A stretch of 64,000 nucleotides of DNA, from positions 22,692-86,691 of the forward strand of contig UQPQ01000004.1 of NCBI GenBank assembly GCA_900542985.1, given 5' to 3'. This DNA is from an uncultured Bacteroides sp. Its GTDB lineage: Bacteria; Bacteroidota; Bacteroidia; Bacteroidales; Bacteroidaceae. The notes beneath the pieces were generated by a model. It was not told the DNA's origin. It worked only from the letters and a program-made list of their open reading frames with translations, and ran no database searches. Below are positions 34,540 to 43,928 of the stretch, piece after piece. Position 1 is the stretch's first letter. Every line of letters starts with the position of its first letter. The position numbers were made by a program, and so were the translations under genes.

Positions 34540-35226
34540 TTATTTTAATTTAGCAATTACGGTTTGGTTTCCTGTTGTGGCCTGTCCCATTTTTACGCAG
34601 ACTTCTGTTCCTACAGGAAGATATACGTCAACTCGTGAGCCGAACTTGATGAATCCCATGTGTTCGTCGATGTAGCATTCTTCTCCTTTTGTAGCGTAGG
34701 TAACAATACGACGGGCAATAGCACCGGCAATTTGGCGTGCCATGACAGTATGACCTTCCGGAGTTTCAATAACTACCATTGAACGTTCATTTTCGGTACT
34801 TGCCTTGGGAAGCCATGCCTTCATAAAACGTCCGTTATGATGATCTACATGTTTTATGGTACCATCTACCGGATACCAGTTGGCATGCACATTGGTCACA
34901 CTCATGAATATAGAAATCATCAGTCGGCGATCATGAAAATATTCATGTTCGTCTACTTCTTCGATTACAACGATTTTTCCATCCGCCGGAGCAACGACAA
35001 TCTTCTCTGTATTACCGTTGAATAAACGGATTGGGCATCGGAAAAAATTGACCATCAGTAAATAAAGAATTAAACTGATGACCGAAACCACATAAAATGG
35101 AATTTTACACTCCAATCCCCAATATAGTGCGGCATTGATAAGCAATAATAAAGCTGCGCTGATAATAAGGATGTGAGTGCCTTCGTGATGTATTCTGATT
35201 TTTTTTATTTTATTCAATCGGGTCAT
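34540..35226 (-). CDS. psd: Phosphatidylserine decarboxylase
   Basis: The 228-residue proenzyme turns phosphatidylserine into phosphatidylethanolamine. The self-cleavage site is in [13 protein letters not shown] (Gly-Ser, giving the pyruvoyl group). The short form with [31 protein letters not shown] and the HVDHHNGRF segment fits the Psd group of Bacteroidetes. An N-terminal membrane hairpin (about 17-60) anchors it. It is the first gene of psd-pssA. Confidence 0.94.
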   Translation of the reverse strand: MTRLNKIKKIRIHHEGTHILIISAALLLLINAALYWGLECKIPFYVVSVISLILYLLMVNFFRCPIRLFNGNTEKIVVAPADGKIVVIEEVDEHEYFHDRRLMISIFMSVTNVHANWYPVDGTIKHVDHHNGRFMKAWLPKASTENERSMVVIETPEGHTVMARQIAGAIARRIVTYATKGEECYIDEHMGFIKFGSRVDVYLPVGTEVCVKMGQATTGNQTVIAKLK

Positions 35227-35357
35227 AACAAAGTCTACATTTATCGTGCAAAAATAACGTTATTTTGAAAACCCTGCAAATAAACATTGATTAGAATTGC
35301 AACTTTCTTCCTTTTTCGCTAAAAAGTATTCATGATGGTTAAGTTTATATGTTACTT

Positions 35358-35389
35358 TTTGTTCGTTCTGTAAAACCTCGGTATCTTTG
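35358..35389 (+). promoter_or_regulatory. dnaE promoter
   Basis: TTTG (35358-35361), a 20-base spacer, then TATCTTTG (35382-35389), a consensus promoter 26 bp before the dnaE ATG. Confidence 0.75.
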
Positions 35390-35415
35390 ATACGATTTTA
35401 TTTTTTTACAACAAT

Positions 35416-38400
35416 ATGCAAGATTTTGTTCATTTGCACGTACATACCCAGTATTCTATCTTGGATGGTCAGGCTTCCATTTCCCGGCTGGTCGATAAGG
35501 CCATGGCGAATGGAATGCGTGGTATTGCAGTTACCGATCATGGAAATATGTTTGGTATCAAGGAGTTCTTTAACTATGTGAACAAGAAGAACGGAGGTAC
35601 AAATGGTGAGATAAAAGATTTGAAGAAGAAGTTGGCTGCATTGGAGGCGGGAAAAACAGAGACAGACAATCCGGAAGCGGAGATTGCAGCCTGCAAGGAG
35701 CAACTGGAAGCTGCAAAGAAACGTCTTTTTAAGCCGATTATTGGCTGTGAGATGTATGTGGCACGCCGCCGGCTTTTCAATAAAGATGGAAAGCAAGACC
35801 AAAGCGGTTATCACCTTGTTGTATTGGCGAAGAATCTGAAAGGTTATCATAACTTAATCAAATTGGTTTCGAAAGCGTGGACTGAAGGTTTTTATATGCG
35901 TCCGCGTACCGACCGTGCGGAACTGGAGAAATACCATGAAGGATTGATTGTCTGTTCGGCCTGTCTGGGTGGTGAAGTTCCCCGGAAAATCAGTGCAGGT
36001 CAGATAGAAGAAGCAGAAGAAACAATCCGCTGGTTCAAGAATCTGTTTGGCAGCGACTATTATCTGGAGTTGCAGCGTCATAAGGCTACTGTTCCACGTG
36101 CCAACCATGAAGTGTATCCCATGCAGCAAGTGGTAAACCAGAAGCTGATAGAGCTTGCCAAAAAGTATGATATCAAACTGGTTTGTACAAACGACGTCCA
36201 TTTTGTCGATGAAGAAAATGCCGAGGCGCATGACCGTCTGATTTGTTTAAGCACAGGTAAGGATTTGGACGATCCTAAACGTATGCTTTATACCAAGCAG
36301 GAATGGATGAAAACGCGGGAGGAAATGAATGAAATCTTTGCGGATGTGCCCGAAGCATTGGCCAATACGGCAGATATCTGCGATCAGGTAGAATTCTATT
36401 CTATTGACCATGCGCCCATCATGCCTACCTTTGCCATTCCCGAAGAGTTTGGAACCGAAGAAGAATATAGACGGAAGTTTACTGAAAAGGATCTTTTTGA
36501 TGAGTTTACTCGTGATGAAAACGGAAATGTAGTCATGAGTGAAGAGGACGGATTGAAGAAAATTGAGCGTTTGGGAGGATACGAAAAATTGTATCGTATC
36601 AAGCTGGAAGCCGATTATCTGGCAAAACTGGCTTACGACGGAGCACGCCGTCGCTATGGGGAAGTGTTGAATGAAGAAGTGCAGGAGCGAATCAGGTTTG
36701 AACTTCATATTATGAAGACAATGGGTTTCCCTGGCTACTTCCTTATTGTGCAGGACTTCATTACGGCAGCTCGCGAGAAACTGGATGTGTCGGTAGGACC
36801 GGGACGTGGTTCAGCTGCGGGATCTGCTGTAGCATATTGTTTGGGTATTACTCAGATCGACCCTATCAAATACGATTTGCTGTTCGAACGTTTCCTGAAT
36901 CCGGACCGTATCTCTTTGCCTGATATCGACGTCGATTTCGATGATGATGGCCGAGGACGTGTCTTGAATTGGGTAACGGAAAAGTATGGACAGGAAAAGG
37001 TGGCACATATTATCACGTATGGTACAATGGCTACCAAACTGGCCATTAAGGATGTGGCACGTGTACAGAAGTTGCCTTTGTCGGAATCGGACCGTTTGTG
37101 TAAGCTTGTACCCGATAAGATTCCGGATAAGAAACTGAACTTGCCCAATGCCATTGCATACGTGCCCGAACTGCAGGCCGCAGAAGTTTCGTCCGATCCG
37201 GTTTTGCGCGATACCATCAAGTATGCCAAGATGTTGGAAGGCAACGTGCGTAATACCGGTGTACATGCCTGTGGTACCATTATTTGCCGTGACGATATCA
37301 CAGACTGGGTGCCGGTCAGTACTGCTGATGACAAGGAAACCGGAGAAAAGATGCTGGTTACCCAATACGAAGGATCGGTCATTGAAGATACGGGACTTAT
37401 CAAGATGGACTTCCTCGGACTGAAGACACTGTCCATTATCAAGGAGGCTCTGGAGAATATTAAGGTCAGCAAACAGATTGTGCTGAATATTGACGAAATT
37501 CCTATTGATGACCCGGCTACTTATAAGTTATATAGTGAAGGAAGAACCATCGGTACGTTCCAGTTCGAATCTGCCGGTATGCAGAAATATCTGCGAGAAT
37601 TGCAGCCAAGTACCTTCGAAGACTTGATTGCGATGAACGCCTTGTATCGTCCGGGACCGATGGATTACATTCCGGATTTCATCGACCGTAAGCATGGACG
37701 CAAGCCTATCGAGTACGATATTCCGGTTATGGAAAAGTATTTGAAAGATACATACGGTATTACGGTGTACCAGGAGCAGGTGATGTTGCTGTCGCGTTTG
37801 CTGGCCGATTTTACCCGAGGCGAATCGGATGCCTTGCGTAAGGCCATGGGTAAGAAGCTGCGCGACAAGCTGGATCATATGAAACCGAAGTTTATCGAAG
37901 GCGGAAAGAAGAACGGACACGACCCTCAGGTGCTGGAGAAGATTTGGGCAGACTGGGAGAAGTTCGCATCGTATGCCTTCAACAAATCGCATGCAACCTG
38001 CTATTCGTGGGTGGCTTATCAGACTGCTTATCTTAAGGCTAACTATCCGTCTGAATACATGGCAGCCACAATGAGCCGTAACATTTCGAACATTACCGAA
38101 ATCACGAAACTAATGGACGAATGTAAGGCTACAGGGGTAAATGTATTGGGACCGGATGTCAACGAAAGTAGCCTGAAGTTCTCTGTCAACCGTAAGGGAG
38201 ATATCCGTTTTGGCTTGGGAGCAATTAAAGGAGTGGGAGAATCGGCGGTAATGAGTATTTTGACCGAACGTGAAAAAGGTGGACCTTTCAAAAATATATT
38301 TGATTTTGTCCAGCGTGTCAATCTCTCTGCCTGCAACCGTAAGAATATTGAAAACCTGGCTTTGGCCGGAGGATTCGACAGTTTCGATGGCATCAAACGC

Positions 38401-39213
38401 GAAGACTTCTTTGTGAAAAATGCAAAAGATGAAACATTTGTGGAGGTCCTGGTACGTTACGGAAACAAGTATCAGATGGACAAGGCTGCTGCAGTCAATT
38501 CATTGTTCGGAGGAGAGCATCAGGTCGAGATGGCTACTCCGGAAATTGTAAAAGCTCCATCGTGGGGAGCTTTGGAACGTTTGAATAAAGAACGTGAGTT
38601 GGTTGGTATCTATTTGTCTGCCCATCCGCTGGATGAATTTGCCGTCGTATTGGAAAATGTCTGCAATGCCCATATGGCCGAACTGGCCGACTTGACTCCT
38701 CTGCAGAATCGCGATTTGGTGTTGGGGGGTATTGTAACAGCTGTGCGCGAAGGTTATACCAAGACCGGAAAGCCTTATGGAGTAGCCAAAGTGGAAGATT
38801 ATTCGGGAGCAGCCGAGTTTGCTTTCTTTGGAAACGAATGGGTAGAGAAAAAGAACTTCTTTTCCGAAGGTATGTTCTTGTATATGCACGGTAAATGTCA
38901 GCCCAAAAAATGGAAGCAGGAAGAGTGGGAGGTTAAAATCAACCAGATTGAGTTACTTCCGGAGGTAAAGGAGAAAGTGGTAGAAAAACTTACCGTAACA
39001 GCTCCATTGTCTGCCATTACCGATGAGATGATTCTGGAATTGTCTGTTCTTATAAAAGAACATCCCGGAAATGCCGAACTGGGCTTCTTTATTCAAGATG
39101 AAGACGGACAGATGCATGTCAATCTTTTGTCGCACACTATAAAGGTAAGTGTGGGAAAAGAGTTGATAAATTATTTAAAAAGCCAGCCGATGTTGGACTA
39201 TAAGATAAATTAG
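35416..39213 (+). CDS. dnaE: DNA polymerase III alpha subunit
   Basis: The 1265-residue protein is the main replicative polymerase. The N-terminal PHP domain starts FVHLHVHTQYSILDGQASIS with the metal-binding His residues and GIAVTDHGNMFG. The catalytic palm has GPGRGSAAGSAVAYCLGIT and LPDIDVDFDDDGRGRVLNWV with the acidic metal ligands. The helix-hairpin-helix and C-terminal OB regions follow (RDLVLGGIVTAVREGYTKTGKPYG). An insertion in the PHP domain (about residues 65-105, Lys/Glu-rich, NGEIKDLKKKLAALEAGKTE) is longer than in E. coli. trxA follows after 47 bp. Confidence 0.98.
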   Translation: MQDFVHLHVHTQYSILDGQASISRLVDKAMANGMRGIAVTDHGNMFGIKEFFNYVNKKNGGTNGEIKDLKKKLAALEAGKTETDNPEAEIAACKEQLEAAKKRLFKPIIGCEMYVARRRLFNKDGKQDQSGYHLVVLAKNLKGYHNLIKLVSKAWTEGFYMRPRTDRAELEKYHEGLIVCSACLGGEVPRKISAGQIEEAEETIRWFKNLFGSDYYLELQRHKATVPRANHEVYPMQQVVNQKLIELAKKYDIKLVCTNDVHFVDEENAEAHDRLICLSTGKDLDDPKRMLYTKQEWMKTREEMNEIFADVPEALANTADICDQVEFYSIDHAPIMPTFAIPEEFGTEEEYRRKFTEKDLFDEFTRDENGNVVMSEEDGLKKIERLGGYEKLYRIKLEADYLAKLAYDGARRRYGEVLNEEVQERIRFELHIMKTMGFPGYFLIVQDFITAAREKLDVSVGPGRGSAAGSAVAYCLGITQIDPIKYDLLFERFLNPDRISLPDIDVDFDDDGRGRVLNWVTEKYGQEKVAHIITYGTMATKLAIKDVARVQKLPLSESDRLCKLVPDKIPDKKLNLPNAIAYVPELQAAEVSSDPVLRDTIKYAKMLEGNVRNTGVHACGTIICRDDITDWVPVSTADDKETGEKMLVTQYEGSVIEDTGLIKMDFLGLKTLSIIKEALENIKVSKQIVLNIDEIPIDDPATYKLYSEGRTIGTFQFESAGMQKYLRELQPSTFEDLIAMNALYRPGPMDYIPDFIDRKHGRKPIEYDIPVMEKYLKDTYGITVYQEQVMLLSRLLADFTRGESDALRKAMGKKLRDKLDHMKPKFIEGGKKNGHDPQVLEKIWADWEKFASYAFNKSHATCYSWVAYQTAYLKANYPSEYMAATMSRNISNITEITKLMDECKATGVNVLGPDVNESSLKFSVNRKGDIRFGLGAIKGVGESAVMSILTEREKGGPFKNIFDFVQRVNLSACNRKNIENLALAGGFDSFDGIKREDFFVKNAKDETFVEVLVRYGNKYQMDKAAAVNSLFGGEHQVEMATPEIVKAPSWGALERLNKERELVGIYLSAHPLDEFAVVLENVCNAHMAELADLTPLQNRDLVLGGIVTAVREGYTKTGKPYGVAKVEDYSGAAEFAFFGNEWVEKKNFFSEGMFLYMHGKCQPKKWKQEEWEVKINQIELLPEVKEKVVEKLTVTAPLSAITDEMILELSVLIKEHPGNAELGFFIQDEDGQMHVNLLSHTIKVSVGKELINYLKSQPMLDYKIN

Positions 39214-39222
39214 CTATATTTG
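39192..39222 (+). promoter_or_regulatory. trxA promoter overlapping the dnaE stop
   Basis: GTTG (39192-39195), a 19-base spacer, then TATATTTG (39215-39222). The dnaE stop TAG (39211-39213) lies between the boxes, so trxA can be made independently of dnaE. Confidence 0.6.
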
Positions 39223-39260
39223 TAATCAAAATGATTGTTAAACAATAAAATAATAAAACT

Positions 39261-39578
39261 ATGGCATTGAATATTAAAGACGATAACTTTGAAGCGATTG
39301 TAGCAGAAGGTAAACCTGTGGTGTTGGATTTTTGGGCTACTTGGTGTGGTCCTTGCAAGCAGATTGCTCCATACATTGAAGAATTGGCTGAAGAATACAA
39401 AGACAGCGTAAACATCGGTAAGTGCGATGTAGACGAAAACTCTGAATTGCCGGGTCAGTTCGGTGTGCGTAATATTCCTACTGTATTGTTCATCAAAAAC
39501 GGTGAAGTAGTAGACAAACAGGTAGGTGCTACAACAAAAGCTGCTTTGCAGGCAAAAGTAGAAGCATTGTTAAAATAA
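39261..39578 (+). CDS. trxA: Thioredoxin
   Basis: The 105-residue protein has the active site [14 protein letters not shown] (Cys29 and Cys32), the cis-Pro in [14 protein letters not shown], and the [16 protein letters not shown] helix. It is a cytosolic disulfide reductant. No thioredoxin reductase gene is seen nearby. A small acidic protein gene follows after 12 bp and probably shares the transcript. Confidence 0.97.
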   Translation: MALNIKDDNFEAIVAEGKPVVLDFWATWCGPCKQIAPYIEELAEEYKDSVNIGKCDVDENSELPGQFGVRNIPTVLFIKNGEVVDKQVGATTKAALQAKVEALLK

Positions 39579-39590
39579 AAAATAAAGACT

Positions 39591-39926
39591 ATGAGCTTGG
39601 AAGACGATTTCTTATTGGAAGATGAGGACGATGAAAGATGTGTAGAATTCATCAAGAACTATCTGCCTCAAGATTTGAAAGATAAGTTCTCAGACGACGA
39701 TTTGTACTACATGCTCGATCTGATTGTAGAGTATTATACAACCAGCGGATGTCTGGACGCGCAGCCTGATGAAGAAGGTTACATCAATATCGACCAGGAT
39801 GAAATTGTAAGCTACATCATGAAGGAAGCTCAGAAAGATGGTATGGGACCTTTCGAAGCCGATGATGTGTTCTTTGTCGTACAGGGAGAAATGGAATACG
39901 GAAATTCTCTTGGACAGGTAGATTAA
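39591..39926 (+). CDS. Small acidic protein of unknown function
   Basis: The 111-residue protein is strongly acidic (MSLEDDFLLEDEDDERCVEF, then DDDLYYMLDLIVEYYTTSG, and DQDEIVSYIMKEAQKDG). It has no signal peptide. I do not recognise a named domain; similar small acidic proteins follow thioredoxin genes in Bacteroidales, as far as I recall. The spacing of 12 bp to trxA suggests a shared role in redox or DNA replication context, but this is inference. A terminator follows at 39962. Confidence 0.8.
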   Translation: MSLEDDFLLEDEDDERCVEFIKNYLPQDLKDKFSDDDLYYMLDLIVEYYTTSGCLDAQPDEEGYINIDQDEIVSYIMKEAQKDGMGPFEADDVFFVVQGEMEYGNSLGQVD

Positions 39927-39961
39927 TCGGAGAAGAGGGGAGACCCGTTCCTATTGCAAGG

Positions 39962-40009
39962 AAAAACGTTACTACTATCGTGATTTACGGTATTAGTAAC
40001 GTTTTTTTA
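39962..40009 (+). terminator. Terminator after the dnaE-trxA group
   Basis: AACGTTACTA (39965-39974) pairs with TAGTAACGTT (39994-40003), followed by TTTTT. Confidence 0.85.
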
Positions 40010-40092
40010 TGTATACATTCTCTGTTTGTAAGAATAGTGTATAGATCTGCTACAGTTATAGCCGGTTGGTTGTACAGATATTTCCTTGAATC

Positions 40093-40176
40093 CGTCGTCG
40101 GTGAATGTAGAGCCGACGCCGTCGGATGAAGAGCCAATGTCGTCGGTTGTACAGCCGGTGCCGTCGGCTACACGAT
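40093..40176. repeat. 84-bp element of four 21-bp units (copy 3)
   Basis: Units start at 40093, 40114, 40135 and 40156. Unit 3 ends TCGGTTGTACAGC, and units 1 and 2 end AGAGC instead of ACAGC. It lies between the trxA-group terminator and the convergent end of the Imm17-like gene. Confidence 0.87.
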
Positions 40177-40249
40177 ACGACTTGTATGGATGGGCTGCAA
40201 GATTATAGTAGATATACGGCAAAGTCTGTTGCTATGCCTTCTGTAGAGA

Positions 40250-40471
40250 TCAGATGATTCCCTGTAGTGAGAGAAAAAAGAATATTCCGGTTGCCACCAT
40301 CATACATCCCAAAAGTGCGTAGAACAGACGTGCCTGTTTGCGTCCTACATTGCAAACGATGAATTGCGAATTGTGAGCATTGAAAAACCAGTCCCAATTG
40401 AATAGGGCTGCCAGAATAGCCAGCAGTCCTACTATCACAAATATCGCTTGTATGATATAATGCATTGTCAT
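40250..40471 (-). CDS. Imm17-like small membrane protein
   Basis: The 73-residue protein has two membrane segments (about 5-25 and 49-68) around LFNWDWFFNAHNSQFIVCNV and GRKQARLFYALLG. This FNWDWFF...GRKxAR pattern is that of the Imm17 family, first listed among immunity proteins of polymorphic toxins. No toxin gene is present here. It starts 2 bp after the tsaE stop in the same direction, so a housekeeping membrane role is as likely as immunity. Confidence 0.75.
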   Translation of the reverse strand: MTMHYIIQAIFVIVGLLAILAALFNWDWFFNAHNSQFIVCNVGRKQARLFYALLGCMMVATGIFFFLSLQGII

Positions 40472-40473
40472 GA

Positions 40474-40896
40474 TCAGGCCTCTTCAAATCGGATTGTACG
40501 GGTTCCGTCTTCGTTTTCTTCAATGGTTACGTTGACAGAATTTCCTGGAAGAAGTTCCTCAATCAGTTCCGGCCATTCAATGAAGCAAAGTGCACCGCTG
40601 TAGAAGTAGTCTTCGTATCCCATATCGTATACTTCTTCCAGTTTTTTGATACGGTAAAAGTCGAAATGGTAAATCAGTTCGCCGGCATCTTCCGAACGGT
40701 ATTCATTAACAATGGCAAAAGTTGGTGAGTTGATGACATCAGTTACTCCCAGCTCTTCGCATACAGCTTTGATAAAAGTGGTTTTTCCTGCTCCCATTTT
40801 ACCATAGAATGCAAATACGGTATTGTCGCCCATTGCTGCGATAAACTGTTTGGCTGCATCGTGGATTTGTTCGAGGGAATTGATTTTGATTTCCAT
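40474..40896 (-). CDS. tsaE: tRNA threonylcarbamoyladenosine synthesis ATPase TsaE
   Basis: The 140-residue P-loop protein has [19 protein letters not shown] (Walker A) and [15 protein letters not shown], with [18 protein letters not shown] residues and [13 protein letters not shown], the TsaE pattern. With TsaB, TsaD and TsaC it makes t6A at position 37 of ANN-reading tRNAs. The partners are not in the window. The Imm17-like gene follows directly. Confidence 0.95.
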   Translation of the reverse strand: MEIKINSLEQIHDAAKQFIAAMGDNTVFAFYGKMGAGKTTFIKAVCEELGVTDVINSPTFAIVNEYRSEDAGELIYHFDFYRIKKLEEVYDMGYEDYFYSGALCFIEWPELIEELLPGNSVNVTIEENEDGTRTIRFEEA

Positions 40897-41028
40897 ATTA
40901 TTTCTATATTACGTTTTTAGTAAAAGCAAATGTACGGATATTTTTTTGCTTTTGGGGAGTGATTTGTTGTTTTCTGGAGGTGTTTTTTATATGTGACGTT
41001 AAAAAGCAATGGAAGGAAAGAAGTATAG

Positions 41029-41409
41029 ATGTTTTTTCTTACTTTTATTGAAACCTTTTTGAGTGGTATGGAGAAAGAAAATAAAATCTGTAGGAATCAA
41101 GTTGGAAAGATAAAAGTCCCGTTTGTGATGATTCTTTTTAATATTGTTTTTTTACTGCCTGTCTTGGCTGCTCCTCTTGTGGCCTTAACCTCTGCTTTTC
41201 TTTTCGATAACCCATCGAACTTTCTGTTAACAGCATTAATTGCTTTGGCTTTGAATTCATACTCTTTTATTCTGATAGGGGCTGTATATTGGAGTATACG
41301 ATTGTATAAAAAAGGATATAAATTAAGGACGGTGTTGTGTCCTCAGCTCATAAGCGGACTAATTATATGGCCTCCTTTTTTATATATGGTTATCAGGTTG
41401 ATTTATTAG
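41029..41409 (+). CDS. Hypothetical membrane protein
   Basis: The protein has 126 residues, or 113 from the ATG at 41068 (MEKENKICRNQVGK), which is an equally good start. It shows three to four hydrophobic segments (VMILFNIVFLLPVLAAPLVA, LLTALIALALNSYSFILIGA, and a last one near LIIWPPFLYMVIRLI). No family is recognised. It ends 10 bp from the convergent metal transporter permease. Codon use is A/T rich, like its surroundings. Confidence 0.6.
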   Translation: MFFLTFIETFLSGMEKENKICRNQVGKIKVPFVMILFNIVFLLPVLAAPLVALTSAFLFDNPSNFLLTALIALALNSYSFILIGAVYWSIRLYKKGYKLRTVLCPQLISGLIIWPPFLYMVIRLIY

Positions 41410-41419
41410 GTTGATAGGT

Positions 41420-42232
41420 TTAGCCTTTTTGTTTTACGCAACTCTTGTATACTTTGGCTGCAGCATAAATGAGTATAGAGGTAAAGATAATGGCCGCTCC
41501 GGAAGGCACTTGAAGCTGGTAGGAAAGCCACAGTCCTCCCAGACAACTGAAATATCCGATAGCAATGGACAGCCAGATGATATATTTAAAACGGTAAGTA
41601 AACAGATTGGCTGTCATTTGTGGTAGTGTCAGTAACGAAATGGCCAATACGATTCCTACCATACGCAGGCATGATACGATAGTCAGAGCGATGAATCCCA
41701 TCAGAATATATTCGAACAATGCTACAGGAAGCCGTTGGGAACGCGCAAACTCCCGGTCGAAAGCGATGGCGACAATCGGTCGCATAAACAGGGTAAAGAA
41801 TGCTGTCAGTGCGATACTCAGTCCGGCTAAAAGATAAATGTCGGCATAAGTGATAGTCAGAATATTACCAAACAGAAAAGAAGACAAATCCGGTTTGAAT
41901 CCCGGAGCCAGGAAGCTGAAAATAATACCTACAGCCATACCGAATGTCCAGAATACGGCTATGGCCGAATCTTCACGCATGTCGTTGCGTTTACTCAGCC
42001 ATTCTACTCCAAAGGCCGATAAGATGGAAAAGACTGCTGCTGCCAGTATAGGGGATATTCCAGTATACAGTCCGATACCTATACCTCCAAAAGATGCATG
42101 GGTTATTCCACCACTGATAAAAACCAGCCGGCGTGTTACGATGTAGGTTCCGATAATACCACAGGCTATGCTTGCAAACAAACTGCCCAAAAGGGCATTT
42201 TGAAAAAAAGTGTATTGGAATAAATCTATCAT
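41420..42232 (-). CDS. Metal ABC transporter permease (ZnuB/MntB type)
   Basis: The 270-residue inner-membrane protein has about eight hydrophobic segments and the ABC-3 pattern: GIIGTYIVTRRLVFISGGIT, HASFGGIGIGLYTGISPILA, and LLTLPQMTANLFTYRFKYII. It would be the channel part of a zinc or manganese importer. No ATPase or binding-protein gene lies next to it, so its partners must be elsewhere. It is 40 bp from the next leftward gene. Confidence 0.88.
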   Translation of the reverse strand: MIDLFQYTFFQNALLGSLFASIACGIIGTYIVTRRLVFISGGITHASFGGIGIGLYTGISPILAAAVFSILSAFGVEWLSKRNDMREDSAIAVFWTFGMAVGIIFSFLAPGFKPDLSSFLFGNILTITYADIYLLAGLSIALTAFFTLFMRPIVAIAFDREFARSQRLPVALFEYILMGFIALTIVSCLRMVGIVLAISLLTLPQMTANLFTYRFKYIIWLSIAIGYFSCLGGLWLSYQLQVPSGAAIIFTSILIYAAAKVYKSCVKQKG

Positions 42233-42272
42233 TGCATTATGGGTTTTGGGGATAAAGGATGGAATAATGGAA

Positions 42273-42692
42273 TTAGTGGAAACGGCGCTCTCCTACAATG
42301 AGGAAGAGTTCGTCTTTCAATTCATCCGGCAGTTCGATTCCTCTTAACTGCAGGCTCCGGCTCCATCCGGCTACCTCTTCTTCTTTCATCGAGAAAAGTA
42401 TTTCGCGGAATTCATCTATTTCTTCTGCTGTGTAGCTGTCGGAAGCATGTCCTTTAAATCGGTCCAGCTCTTCGTCGTCGTAATACTCTATCTGTTTACT
42501 GACGGCAGCCAGCAGACTTTCTTTTTCACAAATCTGGTGCTGGCCGCAGCATTCACTGTCTACTTCTACAATTTCGGGAGCTTCGGTCAGTTCTCCGCGT
42601 TCTATTTTCTTTTGAATGTTTCGGTTGTAGAAATAACCGGCTGCAAGGCCGAACAATGCTACTCCGATTAATATAAGTACAAGTATCCACAT
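42273..42692 (-). CDS. Membrane-anchored protein with Cys motif, unknown function
   Basis: The 139-residue protein has one N-terminal membrane segment (MWILVLILIGVALFGLAAGY) and a cytoplasmic part. A short Cys/His motif (SECCGQHQICEKE) could bind metal. The rest is acidic and helical (YYDDEELDRFKGHASDSYTA, EEIDEFREILFSM, VAGWSRSLQLRGIELPDELK). I do not recognise the family. It lies between aroA (6 bp away) and the metal transporter permease, so a link to metal handling is possible but unproven. Confidence 0.7.
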   Translation of the reverse strand: MWILVLILIGVALFGLAAGYFYNRNIQKKIERGELTEAPEIVEVDSECCGQHQICEKESLLAAVSKQIEYYDDEELDRFKGHASDSYTAEEIDEFREILFSMKEEEVAGWSRSLQLRGIELPDELKDELFLIVGERRFH

Positions 42693-42698
42693 AATCTG

Positions 42699-43928
42699 TT
42701 ATTCTTCTGTTAGTTGAAATCCTGCGTTTTGTAAGTCTTCCCAATAGTGTGGGTATGATTTCGATACGACTTGGGGATTGTTTATCCGCAATTCATTTAA
42801 TTTGATAGCCGCCGGTGCAAAAGCCATTGCCATGCGATGGTCTTCGTAGGTATCGATGGCGGGATTTTCATCGGCTTGTGTACGTTCGCCTTCCCAAGAG
42901 AGTACGGAGCCGTCGGTTTCTTTCAGTAGATATCCTAACTTTCTCATTTCGGTAATAAGTGCAGCCATTCGGTCGGTTTCCTTAATTTTCAGACTTTGCA
43001 GTCCGGAAAAGCGGAAGGGAATATTAAGGAATGCACAGGTAACGACAAATGTTTGTGCCAGGTCGGGCTGGTTTACGAAGTCGTATTCCATACGTGCTAC
43101 ACATTTTCCTGTATGGGTGAGCGTTACAGTCTGTTTGTCGAAGCTTGTTTCAACTCCTAACATACGAAACAGTTCTGCTACTTTCGAATCACCTTGGTAA
43201 CTGGTTTCAAACAGGCCGGGAAGTTGGATAGTAGCTTCTGAAGACAATGCGGCTATTTCGTACCAGTATGAAGCTGCACTCCAATCGCTTTCTACGTAAT
43301 AAGGACGAGCTTTGTAGGGCTGAGACTTTACTTCCAGTTCATTATCCGACAACCAGTCGGCTTCTGCTCCGAAGTCGTGCATCAGTTGTAAAGTAAGATT
43401 GATGTACGGGCGTGAAACAATCTCTCCCGTCAGTTTCAGATGAAGTCCTTGGGGAAGTACCGGACCAATCATCAGCAGGGCAGAGATGTACTGCGAACTG
43501 ACGTGTCCGGGTAAGGTAATCTCTCTGTTTGTAAGCTTGCGTCCTGTGATGCGAAGCGGAGGGAAACCAGGATTTTCGGCATATTCGATGTCGGCTCCCA
43601 ACGAACGGAGAGCGTCTACCAGTATCTGAATGGGGCGCTGGCGCATCCGCTCTGTACCGGTAATAAGATGTGTACCTTCTGTTACCGATAAAAAGGCTGT
43701 AAGGAAGCGCATGGCTGTACCTGCAGCCATGATATCGATAGTAGGAGAAAGTTCTTGCAAGGCGCGTACCATCACGCGGGTATCGTCGCAATCCGACAAA
43801 TTCTCTAATGTACAATTCCCTTGAGCCAGTGCATGAATAAGCAAGGCGCGGTTGCAGATGCTCTTCGATGAAGGCAACTGGATGGTAGCATGTACTGTAT
43901 CGGGTGGTGTTATTTTTATCCGCTTCAT
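42699..43928 (-). CDS. aroA: 3-phosphoshikimate 1-carboxyvinyltransferase (EPSP synthase)
   Basis: The 409-residue protein starts at the ATG at 43928 (MKRIKITPPDTVHATIQLPS); the frame stays open 27 codons upstream but without conservation. It joins shikimate-3-phosphate to phosphoenolpyruvate in chorismate synthesis. Motifs seen are LPSSKSICNRALLIHALA, AAGTAMRFLTAFLS (in place of the NAGTAMRPL of class I), RPYINLTLQLMHDFG and DRMAALITEMRKLG, with EDHRMAMAFAPAAI. It is cytosolic. Confidence 0.93.
   Translation of the reverse strand: MKRIKITPPDTVHATIQLPSSKSICNRALLIHALAQGNCTLENLSDCDDTRVMVRALQELSPTIDIMAAGTAMRFLTAFLSVTEGTHLITGTERMRQRPIQILVDALRSLGADIEYAENPGFPPLRITGRKLTNREITLPGHVSSQYISALLMIGPVLPQGLHLKLTGEIVSRPYINLTLQLMHDFGAEADWLSDNELEVKSQPYKARPYYVESDWSAASYWYEIAALSSEATIQLPGLFETSYQGDSKVAELFRMLGVETSFDKQTVTLTHTGKCVARMEYDFVNQPDLAQTFVVTCAFLNIPFRFSGLQSLKIKETDRMAALITEMRKLGYLLKETDGSVLSWEGERTQADENPAIDTYEDHRMAMAFAPAAIKLNELRINNPQVVSKSYPHYWEDLQNAGFQLTEE

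Noticed and set aside
40007..40222. 71-codon leftward frame through repeat copy 3
   Set aside because: Same reason as copy 2. The frame also spans the terminator region and lacks a start site.
40250..40471. A toxin-immunity locus around the Imm17-like gene
   Set aside because: No toxin or secretion gene is nearby; the partner gene is tsaE.
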